Of a DNA stretch of 64,000 nucleotides, positions 49,226 to 60,246 are shown piece after piece (position 1 is the first letter of the stretch; every line of letters starts with the position of its first letter). The stretch spans positions 47,582,352 to 47,646,351 of the forward strand of contig NC_063045.1 in assembly GCF_018812025.1 (NCBI RefSeq), read 5' to 3'. The stretch comes from Megalobrama amblycephala. Lineage: Eukaryota; Chordata; Actinopteri; Cypriniformes; Xenocyprididae. The translations under genes and the position numbers were made by a program. A model generated the notes under the pieces. It had not been told where the DNA came from. It saw nothing but the letters and a program-made list of their open reading frames with translations, and searched no databases.

Positions 49226-50685
49226 GTCCGCTCCTAGGTTCAAATGACCGGGAATGTAAACCGCTTTGATCGACAGAAACCTGGTCTGCGCCCAAAGAAG
49301 CACACGCTCCACCAGCCTGTACAGGGGGCGGGAACGTAGCCCTCCTTGACGATTCAGGTACGAGACCACAGTCATGTTGTCTGTCCTGATCAATATGTGA
49401 TACCCCTTCAGGTAGGGAAGGAAACGTTTGAGTGCCAGAAGCACTGCCAGAAACTCCAAATGATTTATGTGCCAACCACGTTGCACTTCACTCTAGACTC
49501 CAAAGGTCGGGTGTCCTTGAAAGACTGCCCCCCAGCCGTAAGGGATGCGTCCGTTGTGATTGTTTTGTGATGACAAGACGCCCCTAACTGAACTCCTCTG
49601 CAGAGCATCGGGAGCCTTGTCCATGGACGTAGAGCATGAAAGCCTCTGCATGTGACTAGGACTTTGCAGAAAGGGTGGCAATGAGACAAGATCCTTGGCT
49701 CTTGATCCACCATTGGAATGGTCTCATATGGAGCAGGTCCGGCTGAACAACGGGGGACGCCGCTGCCATAAGACCCATCAGTCTGTGACACAGACCTACG
49801 TGGACCAGACGGCCTATCCTGAAATGACTCAGGAAGTTTTGTAATGACTGAATGTGCGCAGGAGACAATCGTGCCCGCATTACACCAGAATCTAGCTCCA
49901 CACCCAGGAAGGTAGTTTGCTGACGTGGCAGCAAGACACTCTTCTGGAGCTTTATCCGCAGTCCTAAGCTCCTCAAATGGCAGAGAACTAAGTCTCGATA
50001 AGCTATTGCCAAATCCTGAGACAGCTAATATTAGCCAGTCGTCCAGGTAGTTCAAAATCCGGACGCCCTGGAGCCGCAGAGGGTCTAGGGCAGCGTCCAT
50101 ACATTTCGTAAAGGTCCAAGGAGCCAAAGCAAGTCCGAACGGAAGAATGCGGTATTGGTAAGGTTTGCCCTCGAAAGCGAACCTGAGGAACTTCCTGTGT
50201 CTCTTGACGATCTGGATGTGGAAATATGCATCCTTTAGACCGATGGTCACAAACCAATCTCCGGTTCGAACCTGAGACAGAATGGACTTTAGCGTCAACA
50301 TCTTGAATTTGCAAGATTTAAGCGACGCAAGTCCAAAATCAGACGTAAACCAACATCCTTTTTCGGCAACAAAATAATGGCTGTAAAAACCTGACTCTAT
50401 TTGAGCGGGGGTATTTCTTCTATAGCCCCTTTCTCTATGAGTGACACAATCTCCTGCCTTAAAGCCGGGGCCCCATTGGAAAGAGGTGGTCCTTTCTGGA
50501 ATGAGATGGTGTAACTGTGTCGAATGGTACGTAGCACCCACTGTGATATCTTGGGCGGGTGTTGTTAGTTGCTCTATTTTTGGAACCTGCTGAACTGTGG
50601 GTACCAATACATTTTCTGACTGCAGAAAGCCTCTGGCAACTACAGAAACAGGGTGTACATGTTGAGCTTCTGAGCTCTCCGTCAT
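49226..50685 (-). pseudogene. DIRS reverse transcriptase and RNase H
   Basis: The RT copies element RNA into DNA. The 406-codon frame shows motif A KDAYFHIQI (Asp152), motif B LPFGLALAPWTFTKCMDAAL and motif C NYLDDWLIL (Asp215/216), in the DIRS style. A one-base frameshift just after motif C (~50010) moves the rest to another frame (GLRIKLQKSVLLPRQQTTFL). The RNase H then appears in yet another frame, with HINHLEFLAVLLALKRFLPY and IRTDNMTVVSYLNRQGGLRS, and ends at PGHLNLGAD where the retrovirus inserted. At least two frameshifts make it inactive. Confidence 0.88.
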
Positions 50686-51061
50686 AAGCTAGTCTACCTG
50701 CATAGGGCCCCGAGGCAAAAGAGTGGTGGAGACATCTAATACAGCGAGCTGTCCAATCACCCGATCAGGCTGACCCTCCACGCCGGCTGTGGGGGTCTTT
50801 AATGTAGTCATACACGGGCCATGCGTACATGACCCAAGGGCTTCTCCACAATCTCCAAAGGCCCGCGCGTGGAGTATCTGAGATGCCGCTCGTCAGTAGG
50901 ACCCGACCTAAAACTGCCTCTAGGTGCATTTAGTGGCGGGACAGTTAAGGCTGGAGCCAGGAGGTCACAATGAGAGAGGCAAATACGCTTGTGCGGTTTG
51001 TTCAAACTCTCCAATGGAGGGCCTGGCCTGCGAAGACGAGCAAAATTTTCAGAGCTGAGTC
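50686..51061 (-). other. DIRS gag/pol intervening region
   Basis: Between the gag and RT frames no conserved motif is recognised. A 68-codon frame at 51014-50808 probably represents the variable gag C terminus or pol N terminus. Confidence 0.45.
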
Positions 51062-51542
51062 CTACGGCCCCAGTCTCTGCGAGGGGGCTCCATAGGTGAT
51101 GTCGTTCAGTCTCCCTAAACCTGCATAGAATGAGCTGGCGAAAAATGGCAGATTGTTGTTTTCTGCTCGAAATTTCTTTACCACAGCGGTCACAGACTCA
51201 CCAAATAGGCCGTCATTGGACATGGGGGTGTCTAATAGGAAAGACTTATCCTTTTCTTTGATGTTAGTAAGAGTAAGCCAAAGGTGGCGCTCTACCGACA
51301 CCATTCCCGCCATAGACCTGCCTATTGCATGAGCAGTATGCTTGATAGCTCTCAGTGCCAAGTCAGTAGCCTGTCTGAGCTGCTTAACAGCCTCAGGAGT
51401 CAGGCCTTCTCCCTCATCTAGCTCTTTTAACAAATCAGCTTGATAAGCCTGAAGTACAGCCATAGAATCAAGAGTGGCTGCTGCCTGTCCAGTGGCCATT
51501 GTTAGTCGGTGTGACCATTTATAGTACACCTTTTAACCCTAT
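51062..51542 (-). pseudogene. DIRS gag, C-terminal part
   Basis: The frame shows ATGQAAATLDSMAVLQAYQ, LRQATDLALRAIKHTAHAIG, RSMAGMVSVERHLWLTLTNI and GLFGESVTAVVKKF, all in the order of fish DIRS gag proteins, which package element RNA. It is the continuation of the frame at 54742-53823, separated from it by the 2.3-kb insertion. The CCTAT at 51538-51542 repeats at 53818-53822 and marks the insertion site. Confidence 0.8.
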
Positions 51543-51889
51543 GATTATTCAGGTAGAGTAAGGAGAGTCAAATCTAGTCTAAACCATAAGATGCTCACCC
51601 GCCGGCAGGTTGAAGTCCTTCAGGAATGACGTAGAAAACTACCTTGTGGTTGTTCTTTGTCGAGGCTCAGTTTGTAGTTATACAGTAAGTAAAGTCTCAT
51701 GGAAGGCAAACGTAACAATAAAATATCTCTTTTATTGATTACAATACAAAGCAGTTAATGCAAAATAAAACAAAATAAAACTTAAATCAGCCTAAGCTAA
51801 AAAGCTCTATATCCTAGCTTTAACCAGCAATATTGGAGATGCTGTTAAGCGCCCCTCATTAGGGTATCAGGTGTCCTTCTACGCTTAAT

Positions 51890-53366
51890 ATCTACGCCTA
51901 AACCCAAAATTACTGGACTAAATGACTACAGACCTGTGGCTCTAACGTCTGTGGCCATGAAGTCATTTGAAAGACTGGTTCTGGCTTTTCTGAAGGACAT
52001 CACTGGACCCTTACTGGACCCCCTGCAGTTTGCTTACCGAGCAAACAGGTCTGTGGATGATGCAGTCAATATGGGACTGCATTATGTTCTCCAGCATCTG
52101 GACAGACCAGGGACTTATGTGAGGATCCTGTTTGTGGACTTCAGCTCTGCTTTTAACACCATCGTCCCATCACTCCTCCAGCCTAAACTAACTCAGCTCT
52201 CCGTGCCCACCTCTGTCTGTCAGTGGATCACCAGCTTCCTGACAGACAGGCAGCAGCTAGTGAGGCTGGGAAAATTCTCATCCAGCACCCTCACCATCAG
52301 CACCGGCGCCCCTCAGGGCTGTGTTCTCTCCCCACTGCTCTTTTCCCTGTACACCAACGACTGCACCTCTAAAGACCCCTCTGTCAAGCTCCTGAAGTTT
52401 GCGGATGACACCACACTGATCGGCCTCATCCAGGACGGTGACGAGTCTGCTTACAGACTGGAGATTGAACAGCTGGCTGTCTGGTGCAGTCTTAACAACC
52501 TGGAGCTCAACACGCTCAAGACAGTGGAGATGATCGTAGACTTCAGGAGAAACCCCCCTGCTCTCCCCCCACTCAGCATCATGAACAGCACTGTGGCAGC
52601 AGTGGAGTCATTCAGGTTCCTGGGCACCATCTCCCAGGACCTGAAGTGGGACAACCACATCGAGTCCATTGTGAAAAAGGCCCAGCAGAGGTTGTACTTC
52701 CTTCGCCAGCTGAGGAAGTTCAACCTACCACAGGAGCTGCTGAAACAGTTCTACTCTGCCATCGAATCCATCCTCTGCACTTCAGTTACCGTCTGGTTCA
52801 GCTCAGCTACCAAATCTGACCTCAGAAGACTACAGAGGGTAGTCCGGTCTGCTGAGCGAATCATTGGCACAACCCTCCCCACTCTCCAAGAACTGTACTT
52901 ATCCAGAGTGAGAAAAAGGGCAAAGAAGATCACTCTGGACCCCTCACATCCAGCACACTCCCACTTTGAACTGTTGCCATCCGGTCGACGCTACAGAGCC
53001 CTGAGCACCAGAACGACCAGACACAGGAACAGTTTCTTCCCTCAAGCAGTCCATCTCATGAACACTTGACAAACACGGAACACATAACACTATTACACAT
53101 CATTTACTTAAAACACTTATTTATATCTCAATTTGCACACATAATTGTACATACAATTGTCTATAATATATATTGTCTTTTGCTTTTTTTGCACTTTGTC
53201 TATCTTGTAAATTTGTATATTATTATTTTATTCTTTTTATTATGTGTCTTGTCTTGTCGCTGTTACTCTGTTGCACTGTGGAGCTTCTGTCACTAAAACA
53301 AATTCCTAGTATGTGTAAACAACATACCTGACAATAAAGCTCTTTCTGATTCTGATTCTGATTCTT
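51890..53366 (+). mobile_element. 5'-truncated L2/CR1-group LINE
   Basis: The element is flanked by a CTTAAT duplication (51884-51889 and 53367-53372). It begins inside the reverse transcriptase, has a 3' untranslated region with AATAAA near 53333, and ends in a short (TGATTC)n-like tail, as in fish L2-type LINEs. It was inserted by target-primed reverse transcription into the solo LTR. Confidence 0.8.
51892..53071 (+). CDS. LINE reverse transcriptase, C-terminal fragment
   Basis: The frame is open from the truncation point to the stop, with a chance internal ATG at 51936 giving 377 codons. Motifs in order are LNDYRPVALTSV (RT motif 1), FVDFSSAFNTI (Asp68), STGAPQGCVLSPLLFSLYTN (motif B), KFADDTTLIG (catalytic ADD at 156-158) and, at the C terminus, HFELLPSGRRYRAL and RHRNSFFPQAVHLMNT. 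The last two are typical of fish L2/CR1-group LINEs. No stop or frameshift interrupts it, so the insertion is relatively young. It lacks the endonuclease and the N-terminal RT and cannot be autonomous. Confidence 0.88.
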
Positions 53367-53817
53367 CTTAATGCAGGCAGCATCTGAGGAGGCCTTTTAC
53401 CCCTCAGACTTTTATAATAATTTTTGGGACATTCCATCTTCATATTACTCATCAATTGATCAATGTCTATGATCCGATCTTCCTGCTTATTCTAGCACTC
53501 TTCCTCTTCTTCACTGAAGTCTTCGTCTGGCTCACCGCCACTTTAGGTTGCAACATGCTCTCTTCATCCTTATTGTTAATTTTTGTGGTTGGTTACAATC
53601 ATCAAACTCAAAAACCTAACTTTCACAACTGTTGCTTAGTCATATTATCTTATAACAAACAAAGGAAGTATTGCAGTTCCTTAATTTCATAATCATTCAA
53701 GCATGTATGGCCTTAACTTAAAAGCAAGCAAATAAAAACATTGAAACAGGTAAATAGCAATATCAACATCAAAATCCAAAACACCATGTAAGATTTACCA
53801 ACCAAGGAGGAGGTAAT

Positions 53818-54742
53818 CCTATACGGTTTGGAGGGCAACCGGGGGCGTGACTTTTATGACGGAGCTGAAGATGGCGCAAGATGAGCCGCGAGAGTCTCTT
53901 CGACGATCGGCATCACCGCATGATCGCGATCCACCATTTTAGAAATAGTAGCGAAAGCTGCGGCCGCGGGGTTAGTGATGCGTGATGAAAATGGCTGCTT
54001 CCAAGACTTCGAAACCTCTTGGTGGATGTCTTGGAAGAAGGTAAGAGGCCTACGGGGCTGGGTTGGGGCGCGACTTGTGAGAAATCGATCGCGAGTGACC
54101 ACTTCTAACAGCTCGTTATACGACGGGGATGTGCGCTTCTCCTGTCCGCTCAGAGGGAGAGAGCCAGAACAATCACCCACAAGCTCTTCGGAATAAGAAG
54201 CCGCTGTAGACAACACATCATCGTCATAGGAGCCACAACCAAAAGAAATTGCATGGCAAGCTTCTGGGGTAGGCCGCATTTTGTCATGAATGAAAACAAC
54301 AGGATCTGCATTGCGATTCTCTAACACGCGCACATGAGATGGGGAGAGAGAGCGAAAGGGGTGAAAATCTGTCTGCTCTCTCTCTAAAAGCTCAGGCTCA
54401 TAATCGTCACCCCAAGCGTCCATCTCGTGCAGCGCCTCAGCAACCGGCGAAACGGAGAGTCGGGGGTTGGAAGAGCGGCCTTCCTTCCTCAGAAGGGAGG
54501 CGAGCCTCGAGTGAAAAACTTTAAAACGCAGGCTATCGCAGTGAAGACAATCAGATTAAGCCGTTAAGCGCGGCTTGAGCATGCTGAAGGCCCAAACATT
54601 GCACGCACTTGTCATGAGTGTCTCCTCCTGCAATGAACCTGTCACATGGATCAGTACATCTCCTGTAACTCATCGTGTCCACTTGAGAGGAGTGAAACTG
54701 CTCTGAAAAATTAGCTGTGAACACGTGAAAAATGCTTTCCAA
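53818..54742 (-). pseudogene. DIRS gag, N-terminal part
   Basis: The start ATG at 54742 opens a frame with the conserved Cys/His block CDRFIAGGDTHDKCVQCLGL and QHA. A one-base shift near 54555 moves the continuation to the frame with LRFKVFHSRLASLLRKEGRS and MDAWGDDYEPELLEREQTDF, then TFFQDIHQEVSKSWKQPFSS, a diagnostic DIRS gag motif. A TAA at 53856-53854 follows SSAPS, after which KSRPRLPSKPYR is still readable to the insertion point. Confidence 0.82.
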
Positions 54743-54960
54743 TGGGCAACAGAAAATCTGCTTCCTGGAGGAATGAAATCTGATTAAATGGCGCCTAGCA
54801 CGCTGATATGAAGCATATGTGACATTCTTAGGTTGGGGCTAGACGCTTTTTGCCAATCAATTGGCATGATGTTATAAGGGCTTCAGACATTCGTCACACC
54901 AAAGGTGTTCCCATAGCGACATCTCGCAGCGTTGTGTGAACCTATGAAAGGGAACTCCCG
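54743..54960 (-). other. DIRS 5' leader / possible terminal repeat
   Basis: Non-coding sequence upstream of gag contains GTTCCCATAGCG and GAACCTATGAAAGGGAAC, resembling the inverted terminal repeats of fish DIRS elements as I recall them. The exact outer boundary cannot be fixed because the opposite end is missing. Confidence 0.45.
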
Positions 54961-55526
54961 CTTTCTGCACAGGTGCACTCTTTATAATCAAATAGTGTGC
55001 CCTCATTGGTGAAGCCGCGCGTTGTCGTCACCAAGCATCTCGATGATATACAGAGGATTAGATCACTCAGGTACCCGCGTCAAAATGCTGCTGAAAATGA
55101 AAGACAGAGGAAAAAAAGAAAGGGAGGGAAAAAACACCGTACCCATAATCATAATTATAACATGGGATGTAACAAACACGTTCACATGTGAACTGTCTTA
55201 CCAGAGGGACGTGCTCATCTGTTTACCTCCTGACTTCTTCCTCTGTGATCTAGCCTCCCATATGGACTTTGATCTTTTGCTGGGACATTGATTGACTGTT
55301 TTTACTCCAATAAATTTTATTGACTGTTATTACTCCAATAAATTTTGAATTGCATTTCTGCATTTGAGTCATTTTCCTTGAGATCCCTGACAGAATCCAC
55401 ACTGACTGCTGAATTCTGATATATCAGGAGAAGGTTATCTTCATTTAATTACTGTTATTTTAACATTGATTATGTTTTATCCATACTGAACTCACTTGTA
55501 TAAATGATTTGGTTCTGAACAGAGCA
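54961..55526. other. Spacer upstream of the lectin gene
   Basis: Contains a tandem 28-bp duplication (TTGACTGTTTTTACTCC / TTGACTGTTATTACTCC with AATAAATTTT) at about 55292-55348. A TATAAA at 55499-55504 lies only 23 bp before the lectin ATG. An acceptor-like TTCTGAACAG at 55513-55522 allows an upstream untranslated exon. No other gene seen. Confidence 0.45.
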
Positions 55527-57479
55527 ATGAAGCTGTATCTTAGCGTCCTGCTACTCTTCAGCTGCCAGTTCATTCACACTCTGGGTAAGCTAGTAATGTG
55601 ATTTGGTAACATAAAGAATATACATATATTAAAATCGGTAACACATTACAATAAGGTTCATTAGTTAACATGAATTAATAATAAACTGCACTTATACACC
55701 ATTTATCAATTTTTGTTATTGTTAATTTCAACATTTACTAATACATTATTAAAGTCAAGAGTTGTATTTGTTACATTAGTTAATGCAGTGTGAACTAACA
55801 TGAACAAACAATGAACCGTTGTATTTTCATTAACTAACGTTAATGAAGATTAGTAAATACAGTAACAAATGTATTGGTCATTGTTATTTCATGTTAGTTA
55901 TTACATTAACTAATGTTTAACTAATGAACCTTATTGTAAAGTGTTACCTTAAAATCCATTTTAAAATAAATATTTTTTTAATATAAAAGTATTTAATTCA
56001 TTTTTAAAAGTGTCTATTTGTACTCATTATTTTGCACCATGTTTTCACAGCTTTAAACTGTGAAATGATTTGTGGCACCCTGAAGCAGATAGACGCTGGG
56101 TCAGGCTCAGTGGTTGGAGTGAACAATCAAAATGAGGTCTTCATCCTGATTAATAACGTCTTCACAAAGGTCTTTACGTCTCTGAAGCACTTCAGTGTTG
56201 GTCCTGCTGGTCAGTTTGGGGTGGATACAGCAAACAACATCTTCAAGGTGCGGGGTGGCAGCCTTGTGCAGATTGCAGGTAAAGAGTTGGACTGTGCAGA
56301 GCATAAAATTACAGAAATCATATATGTTTAATCTGTTATGAATGTACATGATTTTAGTTTGGAGTCATTATTTTAAAACCACAGTATCAATGACATCAGC
56401 TTATTGTCATTCTGGTAGCACTTTATTTTACAGCACTGTTCTGCATATACATACTTTGTACTTATTATACTGTAGCAATTACAATAACTGGGTTATAACT
56501 AGACACTATCCCTGAACCAACGCTCTAAACCTAACCTTAACCCATGTAGTTACCTTGTATTACCAGTACTTTCTTGGGTAAGTACACTGTAAGTGCACAT
56601 ACTGTAAAATAAAGTGTAACAATTATTCTTCCAATTAATCTGACTAATCTATCATCCAACCCGTTTCTTGTACTGTTAGGCCTTCTCAAACAGGTGGATG
56701 CTGGAGGAGATCAGAACACTGCAGGGGTCAATATGCATGATAACATATATTGTTTAAATATGGATGCTAACAACAAATTGCCATCCAGCTCTGTTCCTTG
56801 GGTTCAACTTCCGGGAAAGCTGAAGTATTACAGCTGTGGCCCGTACAGCTGTTGGGGAGTGAACAGCAATGACCACATCTACATCAAGATGGTAATGTCA
56901 CAATGTTAAATACAGGGGCTTGAGTGCAAGTTGAAATACACCAGGTTTTTAAAAGTACAACAGTAAAGTAGTCATCACGCAAGCGTTTGATTTTCTGACA
57001 TAACTAAAGAAATAACTGGTGTGGAAGCAGCAAACAGTTTCTTGATGTGACGATACGGCTGAGTGGTTTGTGTTTCATTCTGTCTTGTGCAGGGTGTGTC
57101 TGGTAATGCCTGTTCAGGGACTGGCAACTTTGTGAATATTCCTGGACTTCTGTCCATGATTGAAGTAGCAACTGATGGCAGTGTCTTTGGTGTCAATGCT
57201 CAAGGGGCCTTATTCCAAAGGTGAACTGAACAGTCATATTAATCATATTAAATGCTGTAAAAAGTGATGAATTTTTCAAGAAATATTTTCTGATATAAAA
57301 CAAATGCTGAATTCAAGAAACCATAATTTTGCAGAACTGGCATCACTTGATCCAACCCCGCTGGCACAAACTGGATCTCGATGGTTGCCTGTCCCAATGG
57401 CCACAAGCACGTGAGCTTTGACCTAGGATTGTTGTGGGTCGTCTGTGTTGATGGCTCCATCCGTAAATGTACTTTATAG
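55527..57479 (+). CDS. Fish-egg-lectin-like secreted protein, five exons, premature stop
   Basis: Exons with GT-AG borders: 55527-55584, 56051-56278, 56680-56891, 57093-57220, 57335-57479, giving 256 codons if the internal stop is ignored. Exon 1 encodes a signal peptide (MKLYLSVLLLFSCQFIHTL). Later exons carry tectonin/beta-propeller-type repeats, each with a GVN or GVD turn (SVVGVNNQNEVF, QFGVDTANNIFKV, CWGVNSNDHIYIK, SVFGVNAQGALF, and a final FDLGLLWVVCVDGSIRKC). Fish-egg lectins of cyprinids have this architecture, about 238 mature residues, and bind microbial or egg-envelope sugars. In exon 5 a TGA (57348-57350) follows RTGIT, where I would expect an arginine codon such as CGA; 42 further codons with conserved cysteines remain open after it. 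Splice sites are all intact. This is either a recent pseudogene, a polymorphism or a truncated lectin. Confidence 0.85.
55637..55948. mobile_element. hAT MITE in lectin intron 1, 312 bp
   Basis: The ends GGTAACACATTACAATAAGG and the complement CCTTATTGTAAAGTGTTACC pair with one mismatch. The flanks carry a perfect 8-bp duplication TTAAAATC (55629-55636 and 55949-55956). A partial relative lies at 4003-4106. Confidence 0.9.
56414..56621. mobile_element. hAT MITE in lectin intron 2
   Basis: The ends GGTAGCACTTTATTTTACAG and ACTGTAAAATAAAGTGTAAC pair, matching the element at 35716-35912. The putative 8-bp duplication has decayed (GTCATTCT at 56406-56413 against ATTATTCT at 56622-56629, 6 of 8 identical), suggesting an older insertion than the intron 1 copy. 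Confidence 0.75.
57348..57350 (+). other. In-frame TGA in lectin exon 5
   Basis: The codon reads ACT-TGA-TCC in the frame fixed by the exon 4 donor and exon 5 acceptor. A CGA to TGA transition at a CpG is the simplest origin. It removes the last 42 codons, including three cysteines. Confidence 0.85.
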
Positions 57480-57695
57480 TTTGTCATGCATTACTGCAGC
57501 AACAGAGGAGCTCAATCATTAACAGAAGATGTCAACAAAACAGCTTGTAAACAATGTCAAATAACGTCACATTTACCTGCCATTCAATGTCCAATGTAAA
57601 ATGAACTTTGAGAGCAGCATTTTGTTAAATATATGCTATATTTCATATTCATTATATTTTTACGTAACCCTTTCTTCAATACTATTTAATGTTTG

Positions 57696-57701
57696 AATAA
57701 A
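57696..57701 (+). terminator. Candidate polyadenylation signal of the lectin gene
   Basis: AATAAA about 217 bp after the final stop codon. A second occurs near 57911. Choice between them cannot be made from sequence. Confidence 0.4.
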
Positions 57702-57933
57702 TCTGTTTTATGACAGCCACTATTTAACGTATTAAAAAAGTGTAGAAACATAATTATGTCATAAAAATGTATCAGTATAACATTTTAATTTTAACCTTTA
57801 ATATTATAATTATGTACCAACTGGGGTTAACTGGGATTTTTTTTTCCATGCTTGTGAATTGAAATCGAATCCAATTGTGAAATTTGTGTCAATGCCCAGC
57901 CTATAGTGTCAATAAATGTTTATTTTTTTATTA

Positions 57934-58540
57934 GGGGCCAAGCACTGAAGGTACATTGGCACCTATTGTAATCATTTGTACAGACCATACAACTGTATGC
58001 GGGAAAAGTGAAATTTGGCACACTGTTAGAGGACAGTCTGACATGTGTCTATAGCCAATTTGGAGTCTCTAACTCAATCCCTCTAGCGCCACCACTTATC
58101 CAAAGTTCCACTCATGTTTATGCTAATAACTTTTGAATTACAAACAAAGGGTTACAAACAAAATTCTTTTTTCCTCTGATTCCTTGGCTCAAGATGATTC
58201 GACTTCATTTTCCGTCATTTTCACAAAAATTGAACCAGTTCATCTACAGACCATCCCAAAAAAAAAAATTGAGAATTCAAGTCAATTTCTTAAACTGTTT
58301 TAGAAACATGCGCAAATTATTTTTTACGTAGCGCTTGCAAAAATAGACATAAGGCTATATCTCGACAACGCTTTATTGTATTCAGACCAAACTTGGTATG
58401 TGTTATCACAAGCATGACCTGAGGCAACTTGCGAATTAAATTAAAATCTTTAATTGCTCACTGTTGCAGTTAGTCTGATGCTCACAGCCATGTTGGCTGG
58501 CTTGTTGTGCCATCTTTGTTGTGCTTGGCTGCATATATGT
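57934..58540. repeat. GGGGCCAAGCAC-type dispersed repeat
   Basis: Begins GGGGCCAAGCACTGAAGGTA then GGCACCTATTGT and CCTCTAGCGCCACCA, a repeat I recall as common in cyprinid genomes. No coding capacity and no right-hand terminus found; a T run (58543-58565) follows. Confidence 0.55.
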
Positions 58541-59608
58541 AATTTTTTTTTTTTTTTTTTTTTTTACTTGAAGCAAATGTTGTCTTTTCCCATTATTTTA
58601 TTGTCAGAGTGCACCAGAATCTTTTTCTTGCTGTTGAATCAATAAAGCATTTTCATAGCATCTTATCAGTGTTGTGTTTTTGTATCATTTAGTTCAGTAG
58701 TTCTCAAACTGTGGAGGCCCAGCATTATAGTGGAATTTACACTATTAAGTTTACATTTTAATCAAATTGTTCATGTGTGACTGTGTGTGTGTTGATGGAA
58801 TAATTCGCACAGATCAGGTGGATGGTCACTCAAGGGGGGGCTTGAGTCCCTGCTAGGATAACTTCTACTTAACCTAGAATTTTCTTTGAAAAGTTTAGCC
58901 AAAATAGTGTTCTTCTGTTTCCTGTATTGATAAAAAAACATGAGTGTTTCAAAACTTTGAAATAGTACAGCTTTGAATAAAAGCATCTGCCAAATGCTTA
59001 AATTAAAATGTAAAACATAATGCGATTTTTGACCCAGTAAGATCGCAATTTTGACTCAGTAGGCTTTCATGAAGCCTTACATCCTGGCCTCCTCTTGAAC
59101 TGTACACTTTCTATCTTTGTGGACAACCAGATTCATCCTTTCTCTGTCCCCGTCCTTCATGGCAGAAACCATATTGATCCCTGCCGCCCTGTAATAGCTC
59201 TAATTGAAGGCCGTCACGCTCTGCGTGTGATATATATCCATCCATCTGACCATTAAAAGGCGTTTTAGCTGCTGTCATGGGCGCTGGGATGATCTGTGAT
59301 TCGGTATTGATGAAACAGTGCACCCTTTAGCCGTGGTGCTGTGTTCAGACCATGACCTCCCGGTGGTCACAGACGTCTGGCCGTGTGATTCGGGAGGGTG
59401 GCTTTTAGAGCAGTTAGTTACAGCAGTTTGTTCCATGCTGTTTTTTCTGTGTGTATGATGGGGTCAGAGCTTGTCTTTTCACTGCTGTCAAGAAGACTGA
59501 TCTTTGGCACACTACTCTGGAAGATTGTGTTCTCTTGATGTTGCCTTGTTGTTGTTTAGAAAAGCTCCCTGGGGATGTATGAACTTGGTCCCTGCACACC
59601 AATTCAGG

Positions 59609-59610
<2 letters not shown>
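58541..59610. other. Gene-free DNA
   Basis: Contains a T run at 58543-58565 and otherwise nothing recognisable. Short frames on both strands are unsupported. Confidence 0.4.

Positions 59611-59697
<87 letters not shown>
59611..59697. repeat. (TG)n microsatellite
   Basis: About 86 bp of pure TG. Frames reading Cys-Val repeats are artefacts. Confidence 0.97.
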
Positions 59698-59698
<1 letters not shown>

Positions 59699-59888
59699 CT
59701 GACTCTTTACAACCTCCTCTATTCATACCTCCATAAATGTTTCTTGCATTGAACCTGGTTTGCTTTGTGTTATTTGATGCACTGTGGCATTGTAATTTCT
59801 GTTCTGTTGCATTATAATTAGGGCTGTCAAATGATTAAAATATTTCATTCTCATAATTATTTTTGTAGTTAACATGTTAACACATTCA

Positions 59889-60246
59889 GGGATAGTTCAT
59901 CCATAAATAAAAGTTCTCTCAGCATTTTCTGACCCTCATGTTTGCTGTAAGCGTGCATGATGGAACACAAAAGAAGATAATTGAATGTTTTTTCAGTTAG
60001 TTGAATTCAATACTATTGCAGTACATCATATCTTGCTTACATTGGTGCCCACCATAATATTACTATTAAATTGCTTACATTTGAGGTTCTTTTTCACCAA
60101 AACTGATCAGAGCACTTGGACAGTGCAATGTAATGTGTGTGTGTGTGTGTGTGTGTCTGTGTGTGCAAACATTCTTGGGTCCTTTGAGCTTTAAAGTAAA
60201 TTTAGAAGGACATGAAGGTATATGATGACATTTTTGGGTGAACTGG
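59889..60246. repeat. Nested small inverted-end element
   Basis: The left end GGGATAGTTCATCCATAAAT and right end GATGACATTTTTGGGTGAAC are related to the TTCACCCAAAAATG family termini seen at 10459 and 28495. A (TG)n tract lies at about 60134-60155 inside. Confidence 0.5.

Larger units (their letters stand above)
51543..53817 (-). mobile_element. Probable solo LTR, itself interrupted by a LINE
   Basis: The insertion is flanked by a 5-bp direct duplication CCTAT. Excluding the LINE it is about 0.8 kb with no coding capacity. On the minus strand it has TATAAA at 53416-53411 and AATAAA at 51736-51731, roughly 185 bp apart once the LINE is removed, as in an LTR with U3-R-U5. The ends (minus ATTACC... 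and ...AATC) are not the usual TG...CA, so the class is uncertain. Confidence 0.5.
43197..54960 (-). mobile_element. DIRS-type tyrosine-recombinase retrotransposon, truncated and twice interrupted
   Basis: Gag, reverse transcriptase, RNase H and the start of a tyrosine recombinase lie in order on the minus strand, the arrangement of DIRS elements, which integrate with a tyrosine recombinase instead of an integrase. The 5' side (higher coordinates) includes about 200 bp of leader upstream of gag, with GTTCCCATAGCGACATCTCG near 54900-54960 resembling fish DIRS terminal sequence. The 3' side stops inside the recombinase, so its catalytic domain and the terminal repeats are missing. Removing two insertions (43907-49225 and 51543-53817, plus one copy of each target duplication) restores collinearity of the DIRS reading frames. 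Several frameshifts and stops show that it is inactive. Confidence 0.85.

Noticed and set aside
59504..59752. Frame with a long Cys-Val repeat
   Set aside because: Translation of the (TG)n array.
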